A DNA stretch of 64,000 nucleotides from assembly GCA_030737875.1 (NCBI GenBank), contig CM060915.1, positions 573,236,577 to 573,300,576 on the forward strand, given 5' to 3'. Position numbers and translations under genes: made by a program. This DNA is from Allium sativum (taxonomy: Eukaryota > Streptophyta > Magnoliopsida > Asparagales > Amaryllidaceae). This document shows positions 26,217-37,743 of the stretch, piece after piece (positions within the stretch are counted from its first letter, which is position 1; each line of letters begins with the position of its first letter). The notes beneath the pieces are model-generated. The model worked only from the letters and a program-made list of their open reading frames with translations. It was not told the DNA's origin and ran no database searches.

Positions 26217-29200
26217 TAAACTTTTCGGTTTCAAATGGGAAGCAAATCTTTATCTATGTCTAAATCGATGTGAAGCAAAATCGCTGCAGGATTTTCGTAT
26301 GTTCTCAATAGAAATATTTGGGCTGCGGACATATTATATCCCATGTGAAATTTTACTTTCGCACATCTCTATCATTTTCAAAGGCTGTACAAATTTTATC
26401 TTGAGCACATGCTGATTTTGACTGAACCAAAATTTACTGCCACAGAATAAGGAAAAAAACCATGTAGCAGTGACATTTCTTTTTCAGTCTCATCGAAGTT
26501 TTCGTAGCAAGCATGTATAACTGCCAATAAAAGAAAGGAGAGCCTATCGTTTTCAACATCCTTCCACCAAAATCTTGCGTGTACCAAACATATCTTAAGC
26601 ACCTGAATTACCACTGTTTAATCTGCAAACGAAGTAAACAATTTAAATGGCAACCTTATCAAAATCTCGGTAGACTAATGCCTGCACATGCTAAAGGATC
26701 TCGCTCACAATATATGTAGATTTTGCGGCTACACTATAATATCTTGACAATAATAATCATATTATATAGATTGTCAGTACTTCGTACCGCATGCCAACTA
26801 ATGCCAACGAGGAGATGCTTCCCCTTTAAATAGGCCATTGTTTAGCAGCTTCAACAACGAAGCCACTGACCTCCATTTTCTTTGAAATTTCGAAACATTG
26901 ATATGAAGCGGAAGAAAAAAAAGAAAAATGCAAGGTCAGACAAATCAAATGAACCCGTATATATCCAAAACTCCACGTGATGATGCCTTGGTTCCACGTA
27001 AAGAAATGGAGACAGGAGGCTCTGAGGCGCAGCGTTCATGAAGTGGGTTCAGCATTTTGTTTTGTCGCACAACAGCTAGATGACAACGAGGCTTGGATGA
27101 CGTGGTTGAGCAAGGCTATAGGCGAGGTGGATGATGGATTTGGGCATGGTGTTCATAGAGAGGGGGCATTTGAGAACTGGGGATAAGGATTAGTTATCTA
27201 TTTTTGTCAATGGTGCATGTTTTGGCCGCATGTTGTAGTGGGTGTGCTGAGTTGAGGTCGGGTATTGTGATTGGTCCGGGCTGACGGCAAGAGGAGATGG
27301 GCGTTTTAAAGGGGAGTAGCAAAAAGAAGATTGGAAGAGGATGAAAGGAGTCAACATGCGGCGGGTGTTTTCATTTGTCTAGAGTGATTCCTTTTTCTTC
27401 AAATAAAGAACAAGAGAGAAGATACGTGGATGGGCCTTGGGCCTACGTTTTTTAAAAGAAGAAAGAAAAAAAGAGAAAAAAAAAGAAAAGAAAAAAAAAG
27501 AGGTGGGGAAAGGAAAGGGTGACGCAATGAAGAAAAATGACCTGGTGATGGAAATGGCGTGAACGTTAGTGGTTGATGAAGGAATGGTCTTCTGACATGG
27601 CAAAGATTTGAAGGGAGAATGGCGGCCGTTTGAGTACAGTTGTGGTATGTGGAAGACATGGTAACGGAATGGTTAATTAGCGTAATAACCAGTTTAACTA
27701 ATAAGGTAATTAAAATAATTCATTAAAGGATAATGACCTTTTATTTATTTAAAGTTAAATAATCTTAACTCGTCCGTTCCTGTATAGAATTGAACGAAAC
27801 TGGTTATGTCAAAATCACAGAGACGGAGGTTACGTCGTCGAGCGCGTTGAGTTGAGATATGAAGCGGACGGGATTTCGAGTAATTTTTAACGCTTGTTTA
27901 AAATTATACGAAATAACACAACATCGCCAAGCGAAATAAATAAGGTGAGTTAATTCTCACACTTTTCTGAACTGCTATGATGTGATAAATCCATATAAGT
28001 TAAAATATCATATAAATTGGTTGTTTGGATGCATTGGTTGCTTATGGTTGATTTAATGGTTGCTGATAGTTATATTATCATCGCTAATTTATTTAAAATT
28101 ATATTCTATCATGAAATGTTATAATAACCCGTGGTGTAGGGAAGGACAAGTTGGAGGAATCCGACCGGATTCCTCAAAATATTTTATATGTTGTTTATTT
28201 TTATATTGTTTACACATGAACTGATTAAACCCCAAATTTGATATCAAAACCTATTGAATGTTAATGGTTGAATGTTTGTTGATCGTGTTGTGATTTTTAA
28301 TCGATCGACGGTATTGATTAAGTGATTGGCAGTGATGGTGTAAAATCCATCAGTTATGGCGTCGTTTTGCCGCTAGGCGAACTGACGAAGATTTTAGTTA
28401 TAAATTTATTGTTATAGCTAAAATGAAATTTAAAGTTGTTTATACAAGTTAGTTAAAATAGAAATTTATAAATATATTTATATTTATAATCATGTTTTAT
28501 CAAAGAATTCATTTACAAAAAGTTTTATGTAATGAATTATTATGTCATTTATGATCAAGAGGGTAGAAATTTATATACGGATTGGTAAAATTGGATAATT
28601 GTTTTATATAACAATTAAATGATATTTTTAAAATTAATTAAGTTATTAATTAATTTAAGAAGGGGAAACAGTGGATGAATATCAGTTAAGGATTAACTGG
28701 TGTTGACAGTCGACCTAAGGAGACTGTTTTAATTAAAGTTGGAATTGGGATGATTTGATTTTAATTAATCAAATCGATTATTTTCAATTATTCGTTAAAC
28801 TTAACAAAGGCTGTTTAAAATTAGTTAATCTTTGATTAACTATATTTTAAAAATAATTATCAAGTAAATTATCGTTAATAAGGCTAATTATGGTTAATTA
28901 TTTATTTCTAGCTAATATAAAGATTAATTATTTTATTTCTAGTTTATAATGGAATTAACTACTTTTAAAGTGGTTAATGGTTAAGTAAATTAGTATTTTA
29001 AATAATGATAATCAAAACGAATATTTTTAAATGTAGATTAAAATTTAAAGGTGATCAAATGGAAACCAGCTGATTAAGATTTAGTTAGAGTTTTATGAGA
29101 GGGTTATAACTTGGATTTACAAACACAGTTTTGTAAAAATGACTCGTAAGCCAATTTGAGAGTTCAAATAAGAATTTATTTAATTAACCAAGGTGAGTTT

Positions 29201-31480
29201 GGTTAAAATAAGGCTTAAAAGAAAGGGGTTTGGATATTTACTTAATATATTAAGTAAAGAGATTCAAAGGAAATTTCCAATGGAAGAAGTAGGTTATAAT
29301 ACCATATTAGAGTCAAATGGCAAACGAGATTTTGTCGAGGAAGTAACTTAGTTAAGAAGTGGAAATTAATGTGTAAAGTGGGTTTTCGAATAAAAGTAAA
29401 TGGTTTATAAAACCATGATAAGTGGAAAAAGGAAATGGAATATAAGGTTTTTGAGTTGCAAACTCTTATTGTCTTGCGATAAGAACGTTGTCGGTCAAGG
29501 TCTGAGAGGTAATTAAAATACCCCAACTTGGGCGACTTCACTATTATCAAAGGACGATATTGGTTTGCAATGGTAGGGGATGTTAGGTTTTCATGGGAAT
29601 GAGAAATAAAGAGCGATATATGGTTTGAAATGAAATCGTATATTGAAATAAAACTATAATAATATTTTCAACGTTAAGGGCATATGAAAAGGTTTTGGAA
29701 TTAGAAACCAGGTTTCCAGGATATAAGTAAAGTAAGAGATAGCATTTTGAGACAAAGGGAATAAAAGTAAGTTTGATAAATAAATCATTCGAAAACAAGT
29801 ATTGATTTATTTTTTCAAGGTAATAAACCACAAGGATTTTGTCGAGATAGGATTTATGAAATCGATATGAATCGTTGAAAGGGTTAACTAAGGGATTTTA
29901 ATCTAAACGACCTGAACTGTCAATGTACTTAACAACACTGTTAAGATTTGATAGTTAAACAACCGACTATCAAATGAAATATTCTATCTACCTTTTTACG
30001 AGTTGTTTCGAAGAGACCGGGATGGGAACTAGACCCAAAACCACTTCGAATCAATTGTACGTTCGTGACTAATTGGCAAGCGATGAAATTGGAGCATTGA
30101 AGACCGTATATCTTCATAAATGGAAGAGCCACTTACGATCTCTGAGTCGACGTCGAGATATACTGGGGTTCTGTCATGGTTGAAATATACGGGTTGCAAG
30201 GACTTCTCGCTACTGATCCTTGGGGTGATTCCTATATAGGATGCGGTAGGAGAGTGCCTTTGGTTCATCCTGTTCCTGGATGACTTGTATGGACGAGTGT
30301 CTGACAGCGTATTTCCAGACAGTCACGTATATTGATTTCTTCAACCGTACCAAGAGTGGAAGCGGAGAAGGAAACTTCTTTTAGCTAACACATAATGTAT
30401 TGTTGGGCACGTCAATCAGTGATTTCAATGGATTCAACAATGTGGCATTCGAAGTGGATCTGGTGTGATGGTCAAGCGTAGCCTCAAGCCTCATCAACCG
30501 GGAAATGACAAAAATCGGGCAGGCAGCATGGCTATGTGGGTCACGCCCATTAGGGTGTATAATCACCTATCTAGAGAAATTCCTTTTGCTTCTTTAATCT
30601 ATCGATGCTGTCCCTTTTCGGGAAACGGTGGTTTGAGCCCAACCGTTGGTGATATACATTCGATACACTCAAGCGAAATGAGTGGTCGGTCATGTGTGGG
30701 CCGGGTTGCAATACGTTCTTGTTGAACCCAGTGTATTATCCTCTAGAGATACACTATCGGCAGGTGGTCCCATACCTTATCACAGTCGGAATCCAATTTA
30801 CAATAAGCGCCTGCGGTTTTTGATTGTATACTTTATATGTAGAGCGTGAGATGCAAGCGTTCTGCTAATTTGTTATTTATTTGTGGTTTGATAGACACTA
30901 TTATAATATCAGATAAGATATGGTTTCAAAAATGGTTTGGGTTATAGTAAGGTGAAAACCATCTGTGTTTTTGTGTGGACTGGTCTTACTATTATCCTCT
31001 TATTTCAAAGGATTTCCAAAGTTAAACAAGTTGTTTGTGTTATGTATTTATCACTGATAGTATTCCAGACTAACCCGGTGAATTTTGTTTTAAATCAAAT
31101 GTGCTCGGGTCAGACCGAGTATATTACAGGTTAGTTTTCGCTTGGAGTCCCAGGAGCTGGAAGCAGGAGGCTTCACCGTTAGTTATTCAAAGTGTATTTC
31201 CGCTGTGTCTGATATATGATGTATTCTGATGATTGGTATGTTTATATACAGTTTTCTTTTTGTAAAGAGGTTTGATATATTATATTTATTCGTTCCACTG
31301 TGAGATTCTGATGTGTTCTTCTTCTTTCTTCTATTCTAACATTTCTTTCTTTCTTTTCTCACCCTCTAACTTCTTTCTATTAATAGTCAGGGGTTCGATA
31401 CTTGGGTTTTTGGCAAGTGATACGGGATTGTGTATCATTGTTGAAAATTCGAGCGTTGAATTTTTTCCCGGGCCGTTACA
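25541..31480 (+). mobile_element. 3' LTR of the LARD (about 5.9 kb)
   Basis: It starts TGTAACGTCCCG immediately after the polypurine tract and ends GGGCCGTTACA, as the 5' copy does. A TATA-like CTATAAAAATCC lies near 25928. No long frame is present; small frames (26071-29831) have no recognisable domain. Inside are a (TA)n tract at 26184-26213, a purine-rich stretch at 27450-27515 and a short hairpin at 28154. The large size could include unrecognised insertions between about 26000 and 27700. Confidence 0.6.
28154..28175. repeat. Perfect 10-bp inverted repeat
   Basis: GAGGAATCCG, a 2-bp gap AC, then CGGATTCCTC. It lies in the LARD LTR; role unknown. Confidence 0.6.
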
Positions 31481-31727
31481 TGAAGTGTTCAACAAGCGTC
31501 AAGATTGTAGGGTGGTGCGCACGACTCTAGAAACTTGGAGTGAGTTTGTCATGTTCAGTAGGTCCTGCATGAATTACCGCAAAATAATAGCTGAGGTGAA
31601 GGAGGAAGACGTTTTCCAGGAAAAACGTTCAACATATGACTCCCGTTATCACTACGTTTACCGTACACACTTCGTGGGTCATGATGCTTTCGAACTGTGG
31701 AACAGATATATGTTACAATTTGAGTAG
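31481..31727 (+). pseudogene. 5'-truncated ORF1-like (Myb/NAM-associated) fragment
   Basis: The frame enters from the LARD end and reads to a stop at 31727. Its last part, STYDSRYHYVYRTHFVGHDAFELW, lines up with SDYDKIYNDSYSSEFKAHDAFEIL of ORF1 at 11718-12945 (shared S-YD, Y, Y, F and HDAFE). I infer a second, diverged ORF1-type protein of the Harbinger element, cut by the LARD insertion. It is on the opposite strand to the first ORF1 and next to the transposase, the arrangement expected for a Harbinger ORF1. The residues before the match are not recognisable. Similarity is modest. Confidence 0.5.
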
Positions 31728-32188
31728 CAGAACAATAGTCGTTTAAGTTTTTTATTTATGTTCTATCTTTAATTGTATTACGTATGATTTGAGTGAAATG
31801 CATTGGGCTTCTTTGAAACTTCTTATCATATGGAAAAAGGGGATTGATTCGACAATTCAACGTTGTAGACAACACACTGCTATAAAGACTGTATCCTTGT
31901 TTTATTATGCAAAATAGCCTGTCCTATAGACTGTAACAACTTTACTGTAGAATGGATAGGTTGCTTTTCGTAGTGTAGATTAAAAACTGGGTAACATAGT
32001 AATACATAACAGACCTGATTACAACATTAAAAGACATAACTTAATACTCGTTAATACAAAACCAAACGGTGGAGCATCTCATGATAGTACAATGCATACT
32101 GGATAATACCTGATGAACCTAATATGGAAAATTAAAAAAAATACATTCTTCTAGTACGTAACATAAATACGACAAAAACCACCACCAG

Positions 32189-33616
32189 TCACTGATTTCC
32201 CTTCATGTGCCAAAGATGTTCAACTAAATCAGCTCGAAGTTTTTCATGAGTGTCTCTCGACCAAATTCGACGCAAGCATCGTAAGAACGCGTCAATGGTG
32301 TCCAGATCTCTCTCGGCAACAACGTGGATTGTGTTGTCCGGATCGTAGCCCAAGTAAGATGGGAATGTGCCTCTCTCTTCTTTAGTTATCATTATTATGC
32401 ATAATGATACAAGCGCACATAATGTTGCTGACCGCCTGCGGATTCCACAATTTGATGGGGTTTTTAACTATTACGAAACGTGCTTGTAAAACTCTGAACG
32501 CTCTCTCCACATCTTTTCTTACAACCTCTTGGTTTTTAGCGAAATGTTTTTCTTTTTCTGTCTTAGGATCTACAATTGTTTGGACTACGGTTCCCCAAGA
32601 AGGATAAATACCATCTGCTGCATAGTATCCCATGTTGTAAGCATTTCCAGCTATACTGAAGTTACAAGCAGGTGCATTACCATGTGTCAGATCCTTAAAA
32701 AATGAGATTGGTGTAAAACATTAATATCATTCATGGACCCAGGACAACCGAAGTACGCATGCCAAAACCAGAGATCGTGGGAGGCTATGGCTTCTAGGAT
32801 CAAAGCTGCTCTGGGGTAATGACCAATAAATTGACCATGCCAAGCTTTAGGGCAGTTTTTCCACTCCCAATGCATGCAATCCAGACTACCTAACATGCCA
32901 GGAAACCCTCTTTTTGCTCCTAATCGTTTAAGTTTATTCACGTCGCTTTGCGTCGGGGATCTCAGGTATTCTTCCCCATACAATTCAATAATAGTCACGC
33001 AGAAATGCTCCAAACTTAAATGGATGGTACTCTCACCCATTCCTACCACTTCATCGAATGCGTCCGGAGCAATCCCGTAAGCCATTACACGTAACGCTCC
33101 TATTATTTTTTGATAAGGGGAACATCCTAAGGTACCAGCACTATTTCGTTTTTGAACAAAGTAGTTATCATGAGCAACAACTCCATTAAAAATACGCATA
33201 AACATATTCTTACTCATTTGGAATCGTCGACGAAAATCATCAGGGCTATACGTGCAAGGGTTATTGAAATAGTCTTTCAGCAATCGTACCGTCCCGCCCC
33301 GGTAATCACGCATCTTTCTTTTGTCTGCTCACCCGAAGGAACTGCCTCCATGACTTCCACTTGAATATCCTTCCATTATGAACCGGTGTACGTTCAGAGT
33401 ATGTACAGTTACTGCTTGCATCATAAGCTCTAATTCATCGCTATCGGTGTTGCTCTCTGAAGATAACTGCACAGAAGCTGACTGCGTGGATAGGTCATAC
33501 TCCAAATCAGAATCAAGTTGGCTTTCTTCCTCGACGTAACTGTTGTTGTTGTATGAAACATCAAACCCGTCATGTTCGGAAGAGTTAGGATAAGTGAAAT
33601 TGTTATTATATGACAT
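32189..33616 (-). pseudogene. PIF/Harbinger transposase (HARBI1/ALP1-like DDE)
   Basis: Minus-strand reading starts at MSYNNNFTYP (33616). An acidic Ser-rich N-terminus is followed by FRRRFQMSKNMFMRIF, AGTLGCSPYQKIIGALR, GESTIHLSLEHF, KRGFPGMLGSLDCMHWEW (first catalytic Asp), CPGSMNDINVL (second Asp), MGYYAADGIYPSWG, KDVERAFRVLQARFVI (Glu) and the usual C-terminal HVVAERDLDTIDAFLRCLRR. All domain blocks of the DDE_Tnp_4 family are present in order, about 470 residues in total. Three frameshifts break it, near 33330, at a six-T run near 32692 and near 32390. It would cut and paste the element at TWA targets together with ORF1. The close match to consensus plus few lesions suggests recent loss, or sequence errors in homopolymers. 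Confidence 0.9.
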
Positions 33617-34012
33617 TTTTTTGTAGTATAATGTATACACATTAGTGGAACGTCACACTTAATATAGTGGTGAATATAGCCGTTGGGGTGTTCTAACAGC
33701 TATATTCAGCACGAACAGTATAACAGCAATAGTGTGCCAAATGAATAAAACGAATACTGCTGTGATTGGTCCTAGAGAATACAACCAATTAAGCCTACCG
33801 GTATACTGTTCACTGAACAGTCCCACTTTATTTCGCACTATTTACTTTGTGATGCGATTTCAGCCTGGCATATTGGGGTTGAGTTGACTACACTATAATA
33901 CAGAACATGGTAATATTAAATACTCCAATTTGCAACAGTATCCCAATCTGATCAATAGTGTCGAGCAGACTGAGTAAAGGTGAATTGACCGGTCCTAGTG
34001 TTTAAAGCCGTG

Positions 34013-34139
34013 TTAAAGTAAAGTGCTGACATGCTTAAAGTAAAGTACTTACAGACTATGATAAACTCGCTTAAAGTAAAGTATTAACAACATTAAAGTA
34101 AAGTACTGACAGGCTTAATTGATAGGCTTAAAGTAAAGT
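34013..34139. promoter_or_regulatory. Five 12-bp iterons between transposase and GRF gene
   Basis: Perfect copies of TTAAAGTAAAGT start at 34013, 34035, 34071, 34093 and 34128, with spacings 22, 36, 22 and 35 bp. They lie in the intergenic region between the leftward transposase (start 33616) and the rightward GRF ORF (start 34262). I infer a binding array for an element-encoded protein, possibly ORF1 or a GRF protein; this is not proven. Confidence 0.75.
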
Positions 34140-34261
34140 GCTCCAATTTGCGTACGTCTTTGTCTTTTCCTCCTGCCCTTATAAAATACCATCCACACTC
34201 TAGTTCTCCCTGCATTAATTTTTGTTTAGTATTTCTTGAGACCTAGTTTTGTTGGTACAAC

Positions 34262-34797
34262 ATGTCGAATTGGGAATACGACGACGACGTTATGGTTCAA
34301 ATGTACGAGGAGTACGAACGTGGTAAGCAACATGTGGAAAATGTCGATTTCGTTCTCGAAACACATATGGGATCCATAGTGGATGCTGTAGAGGTCGAAT
34401 CTGAACTGTTCATTGCATCACAACCAAACGTTGCAGTTCAACGTATCGGACCAGTTCAAAAAACACTCAACGCTCAGCTGAAGGAGGTACTTGCGCGACA
34501 GAACCCCGAAAGGTCAAGCTCTAACATGACGGGTCGTTTAGTGGAATGTTATTGCGGATTGGAATGTAATGTGCTTGTTTCTAAAAGCCAAACCAATGCA
34601 GGTCGCCGCTTTTATGGTTGTAGAGCGTACATTGAAGCCAAAAATGTCAAGGGATGAACCGCTGCAATTTTTTCTCTTGGGTCGATCCACCATTGACGGA
34701 GAGGGGTGTGCAATATGCACTCGAAATACAGGCTGAGGTTAGTCCCTTGGAAAGAATGAATGTGGCAATAAAGAATGAAATGCTTCATGGGTGTTAA
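34262..34797 (+). pseudogene. GRF-type zinc-finger protein, first copy, frameshifted
   Basis: ATG at 34262 opens a 131-codon frame (MSNWEYDDDVMVQMYEEY...) that ends in LVECYCGLECNVLVS and GRRFYGCRAY. The last part of the zinc finger, CNRCNFFSWVDPPL, is in another frame from 34654, ending at 34797. Together these make the GRF motif C-x-C-G, GRRFYGC, C-x-FF-x-W-x-D. The total would be about 178 residues. GRF fingers bind nucleic acid, often single-stranded DNA; here the role is unknown. One base of indel near 34650, or a mini-intron, separates the halves. It follows the iteron array and is transcribed away from the transposase. Confidence 0.75.
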
Positions 34798-35331
34798 AGT
34801 TTACCCAGAAATTGAGAATAGTACGTACTTGGTTCCGGGTCGAATTACTCCCTTCTGTTTGTATCGTGTTTATGTTGTAGTGTACGTGATTATGATGTTT
34901 GTATGTTGTATCCACTGTAATTTGTCCTAAAAATGGAGTATGAAATTTGACGTTATACGTACTTCAAATAATATAACCTATAGATAACATAGTTTGCATA
35001 AAAGATATTCACTTTTATATAAATATTTCCTCTACAATGTCAGTCATAAAACGACAATAAAGAAATCGGCCAAAACTTGGTATAACGTGAAACAGTGCAA
35101 AAGCAAAAGTGACAAGGTTATTCGCTACTGTACGTACTACAGTGTTGCAGTGCTGGAAGTTATTATGAAAAGCAGATTCGCTTCATTTAGCTGCCACGAG
35201 GAACGCTGACTAATCACATCAGACCTTTTTTTTCATTTGGTTCTAAATGGCTATTTAACTTGAAAGGTTTTTCCTATCCTCTCTTCAATCATACAACTTT
35301 TGATCCTGCTCCTCAAACCATACCAAAAAAC

Positions 35332-35862
35332 ATGCCTTCATGGCCCTTATCCATGGATTCTGACTTTCCTTGGGGTTGGGGTTGGGATCAAGCTCCGACG
35401 GGTAGTCGAAGGACAGATATTGATTGGTTAATAGAATACCAACAACGACACTACGCAGAACTGGAACGCGATCACCCAGAGCTTATACGAACCCCAATTC
35501 TACTTGACTCACTTGAGCCTGACCCAGATTTCATTCGACATGTGGCTCAACCACAAGTAGAACAGGAAGTTGTAGCCCCAACAGAACGTCAACCACTAGC
35601 AGCGAACGTGCTGGATCAATCCTCTACAGTTCAACAGAATCCTTACGAACAAGAGGTGCCGAACCGTACAGTTACCGACACGACATCTGAGCAGGAGGTA
35701 AACTCGTATCCTATTTGTTGTCACTGTGGGTACGAGGTGGAAGTAGTCGTAAGGGCGGATGGAGAAGACATTGGTCGTCGCCTTATGCTTTGCTCATTAT
35801 GGCCAAATGGTTGTAATTACTTTGAATGGATTGACGAACGTTTCCCCCCACGGGCTATATAG
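35332..35862 (+). CDS. GRF-type zinc-finger protein, second copy
   Basis: The frame is open from 35260, but the first ATG is at 35332 (MPSWPLSMDSDFPWGWGW), giving 176 residues. The middle is Gln/Glu/Pro-rich and probably disordered. The C-terminus has a GRF finger: CCHCGYEVEVVV, GRRLMLCS, GCNYFEWIDERF, keeping the C-x-C, Cys and C-x-x-FE-W-D pattern, with GRRLMLC replacing the usual GRRFYGC. The N-terminal part differs from the upstream copy, so it is not a simple tandem duplicate. It is the only cargo ORF without a visible lesion. TATA-like CTATTTAA lies near 35251. Inferred role: nucleic-acid binding for the Harbinger element. Confidence 0.7.
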   Translation: MPSWPLSMDSDFPWGWGWDQAPTGSRRTDIDWLIEYQQRHYAELERDHPELIRTPILLDSLEPDPDFIRHVAQPQVEQEVVAPTERQPLAANVLDQSSTVQQNPYEQEVPNRTVTDTTSEQEVNSYPICCHCGYEVEVVVRADGEDIGRRLMLCSLWPNGCNYFEWIDERFPPRAI

Positions 35863-36337
35863 TATACAAACGAGTTAGAACAAGAGATCAGGCGACTCTG
35901 AATTGGATTTGAATCTCTGAATATTGATCGTAACAATTAGTTTACTTGCAGTTTTATTTTCCTGTCTAAGATCCCTTGTACCCTTAGTTGAAGTAGCTTT
36001 TTCCTAGTTAATGTATGTTGTATCCTTTGATTTATCTACCATATTTCTAGCTAACTTCTGTTTTGACCTGGACTTTGTATGTAAACTTCAATTTTTCCCA
36101 GTTTGGTTATAACTAGTTGGACTTTCCATTTCGTACGTAATATAGCAACCTTCTATACTTTGTATGTTAATGTATGTTGTATCCTTTTGAAAAGCACTCA
36201 CCAATTTTTTTTTCTTTCGTCGGAGTATTAATTATACAAATACCTAACAAACCAATATTTTTAATTACCCCACCCAATATAAACCCATTTATATGTATTT
36301 GAAAGCTGAAACCATTTTTTTTTCCTTTAGCTGGATT
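35863..36337. other. Downstream interval without a gene
   Basis: T-rich sequence after the GRF genes, plausibly a 3' region. TATGTTGTATCC occurs several times (near 36012, 36172 and downstream of the first GRF ORF near 34900), suggesting related 3' ends of the two GRF genes. Confidence 0.5.
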
Positions 36338-36470
36338 TTTGAAATCCCTTTCTCGTTTGAACGGTAAACATAAAATCGTTTAGCTTTAAAACGGTGAAAT
36401 TTAAACTGTTTAATGATTAAACGGTTTTCTGTTAACCGTCTATAGGTTTTGCTTCTGTTTTTTTTCTTAA
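36338..36470. repeat. Internal copy of the Harbinger left subterminal block
   Basis: AAACGGTTTTCTGTTAACCGTC here matches AAACGGTTTTCTGTAATCCGTT near 11262 in the same orientation, and is surrounded by other GTTTGAACGG / AAACGGTGAAA motifs. I find no terminal repeat beside it. Confidence 0.65.
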
Positions 36471-37743
36471 CAAATGCAGCAGCTCAATCGAGCCAAGCCT
36501 GACAGTGGTATTGTACAGTAGGAAAAATACAGCACTGCATCTAACAGATTTCCGATTCAAAACATGTACACAACTACATCAATACACAAGGCAAGTCCTT
36601 ACATGTACAACACTACATCAAAACATGTACAACAATACATCAATACACAAGTCCAACAAAACATACCAACAATGTAACATTGCAGAAGATACCCGCTACC
36701 AGCAAGCGTGCTAGTTCATTCCAGCAACCAACTAAATACTCAGCAGAAGTACATACCTACTTGGACAATCGAATATCTTCCAACCCAATGGGACTCTTGT
36801 TTTTCCTATTGCTTGGCCGTCCTTTTACTAGCGATTTCAGTTTGCTGTACATACCCCCGCTCCTTCGTTTTCCTTCGACCGTAGTTTCGCCGCGGCCATA
36901 ACCTATTTATACAAGAAATGCATGATTACAAGGGGTCATGGTTGAGGATAAAACAAATATTTGAATGCAATTCCTATATATTTCATGGGGTAAACCTTCG
37001 CATCGATGAATTCATAGCAAATCATCGCCTATTCAGAAAATTCTTTCGAATTATGTACATGTCTATGTCATTTATCCTCGTGTTACACGGACATTGAATA
37101 TCTTTTTTATTTCATGTCTTATTATCTCCAAAACCATCGCAGCGATGACTTGAACGAAAGGTAATTAACTTGTGCGGCATCCCTTGCGTAATATATACAA
37201 GAAATTTGGATTTTATTTGCATCCGTGAGTAGCAAAAAGGATTTTCGAATTTAATTGGCATCCCTTCCATTATGTATAAAAAGAAGTTTGGCATTTATTT
37301 GGCATCCCTTACTTAATGTATAAAAAAAATTTTGGAATTTATTTTATCACAGAAAATTATGTTAATGTCAACAATTGGTAATGAACAAAATTATGTTACT
37401 GTGAGAAGGAAATTGATATTGCAAAAAATTGTTTGCATAAAATTGGTTATGCACAATATTATATTAATGTCCAAAAAATGGTAATGTGAGGAGAACTCAT
37501 ATCGAGCACTTGAGAAAGCGAGACCTCATTGCGAATTAAATATTTATGAAATGCAACCATGCTTGCCACATGCTACGCGCTTAAGATATCCTACTCCTAT
37601 TACCAATAAAAAGTCACATGACTAGCATTTATAACTTGTTCGAAGCTAGTATATTACTAGCACTTGTACCTTCCAATAACTACTATGTATAACTTGTCGG
37701 AACCTAATATTGAATAAGTATTTATTACTTCATACGTCCGGTG

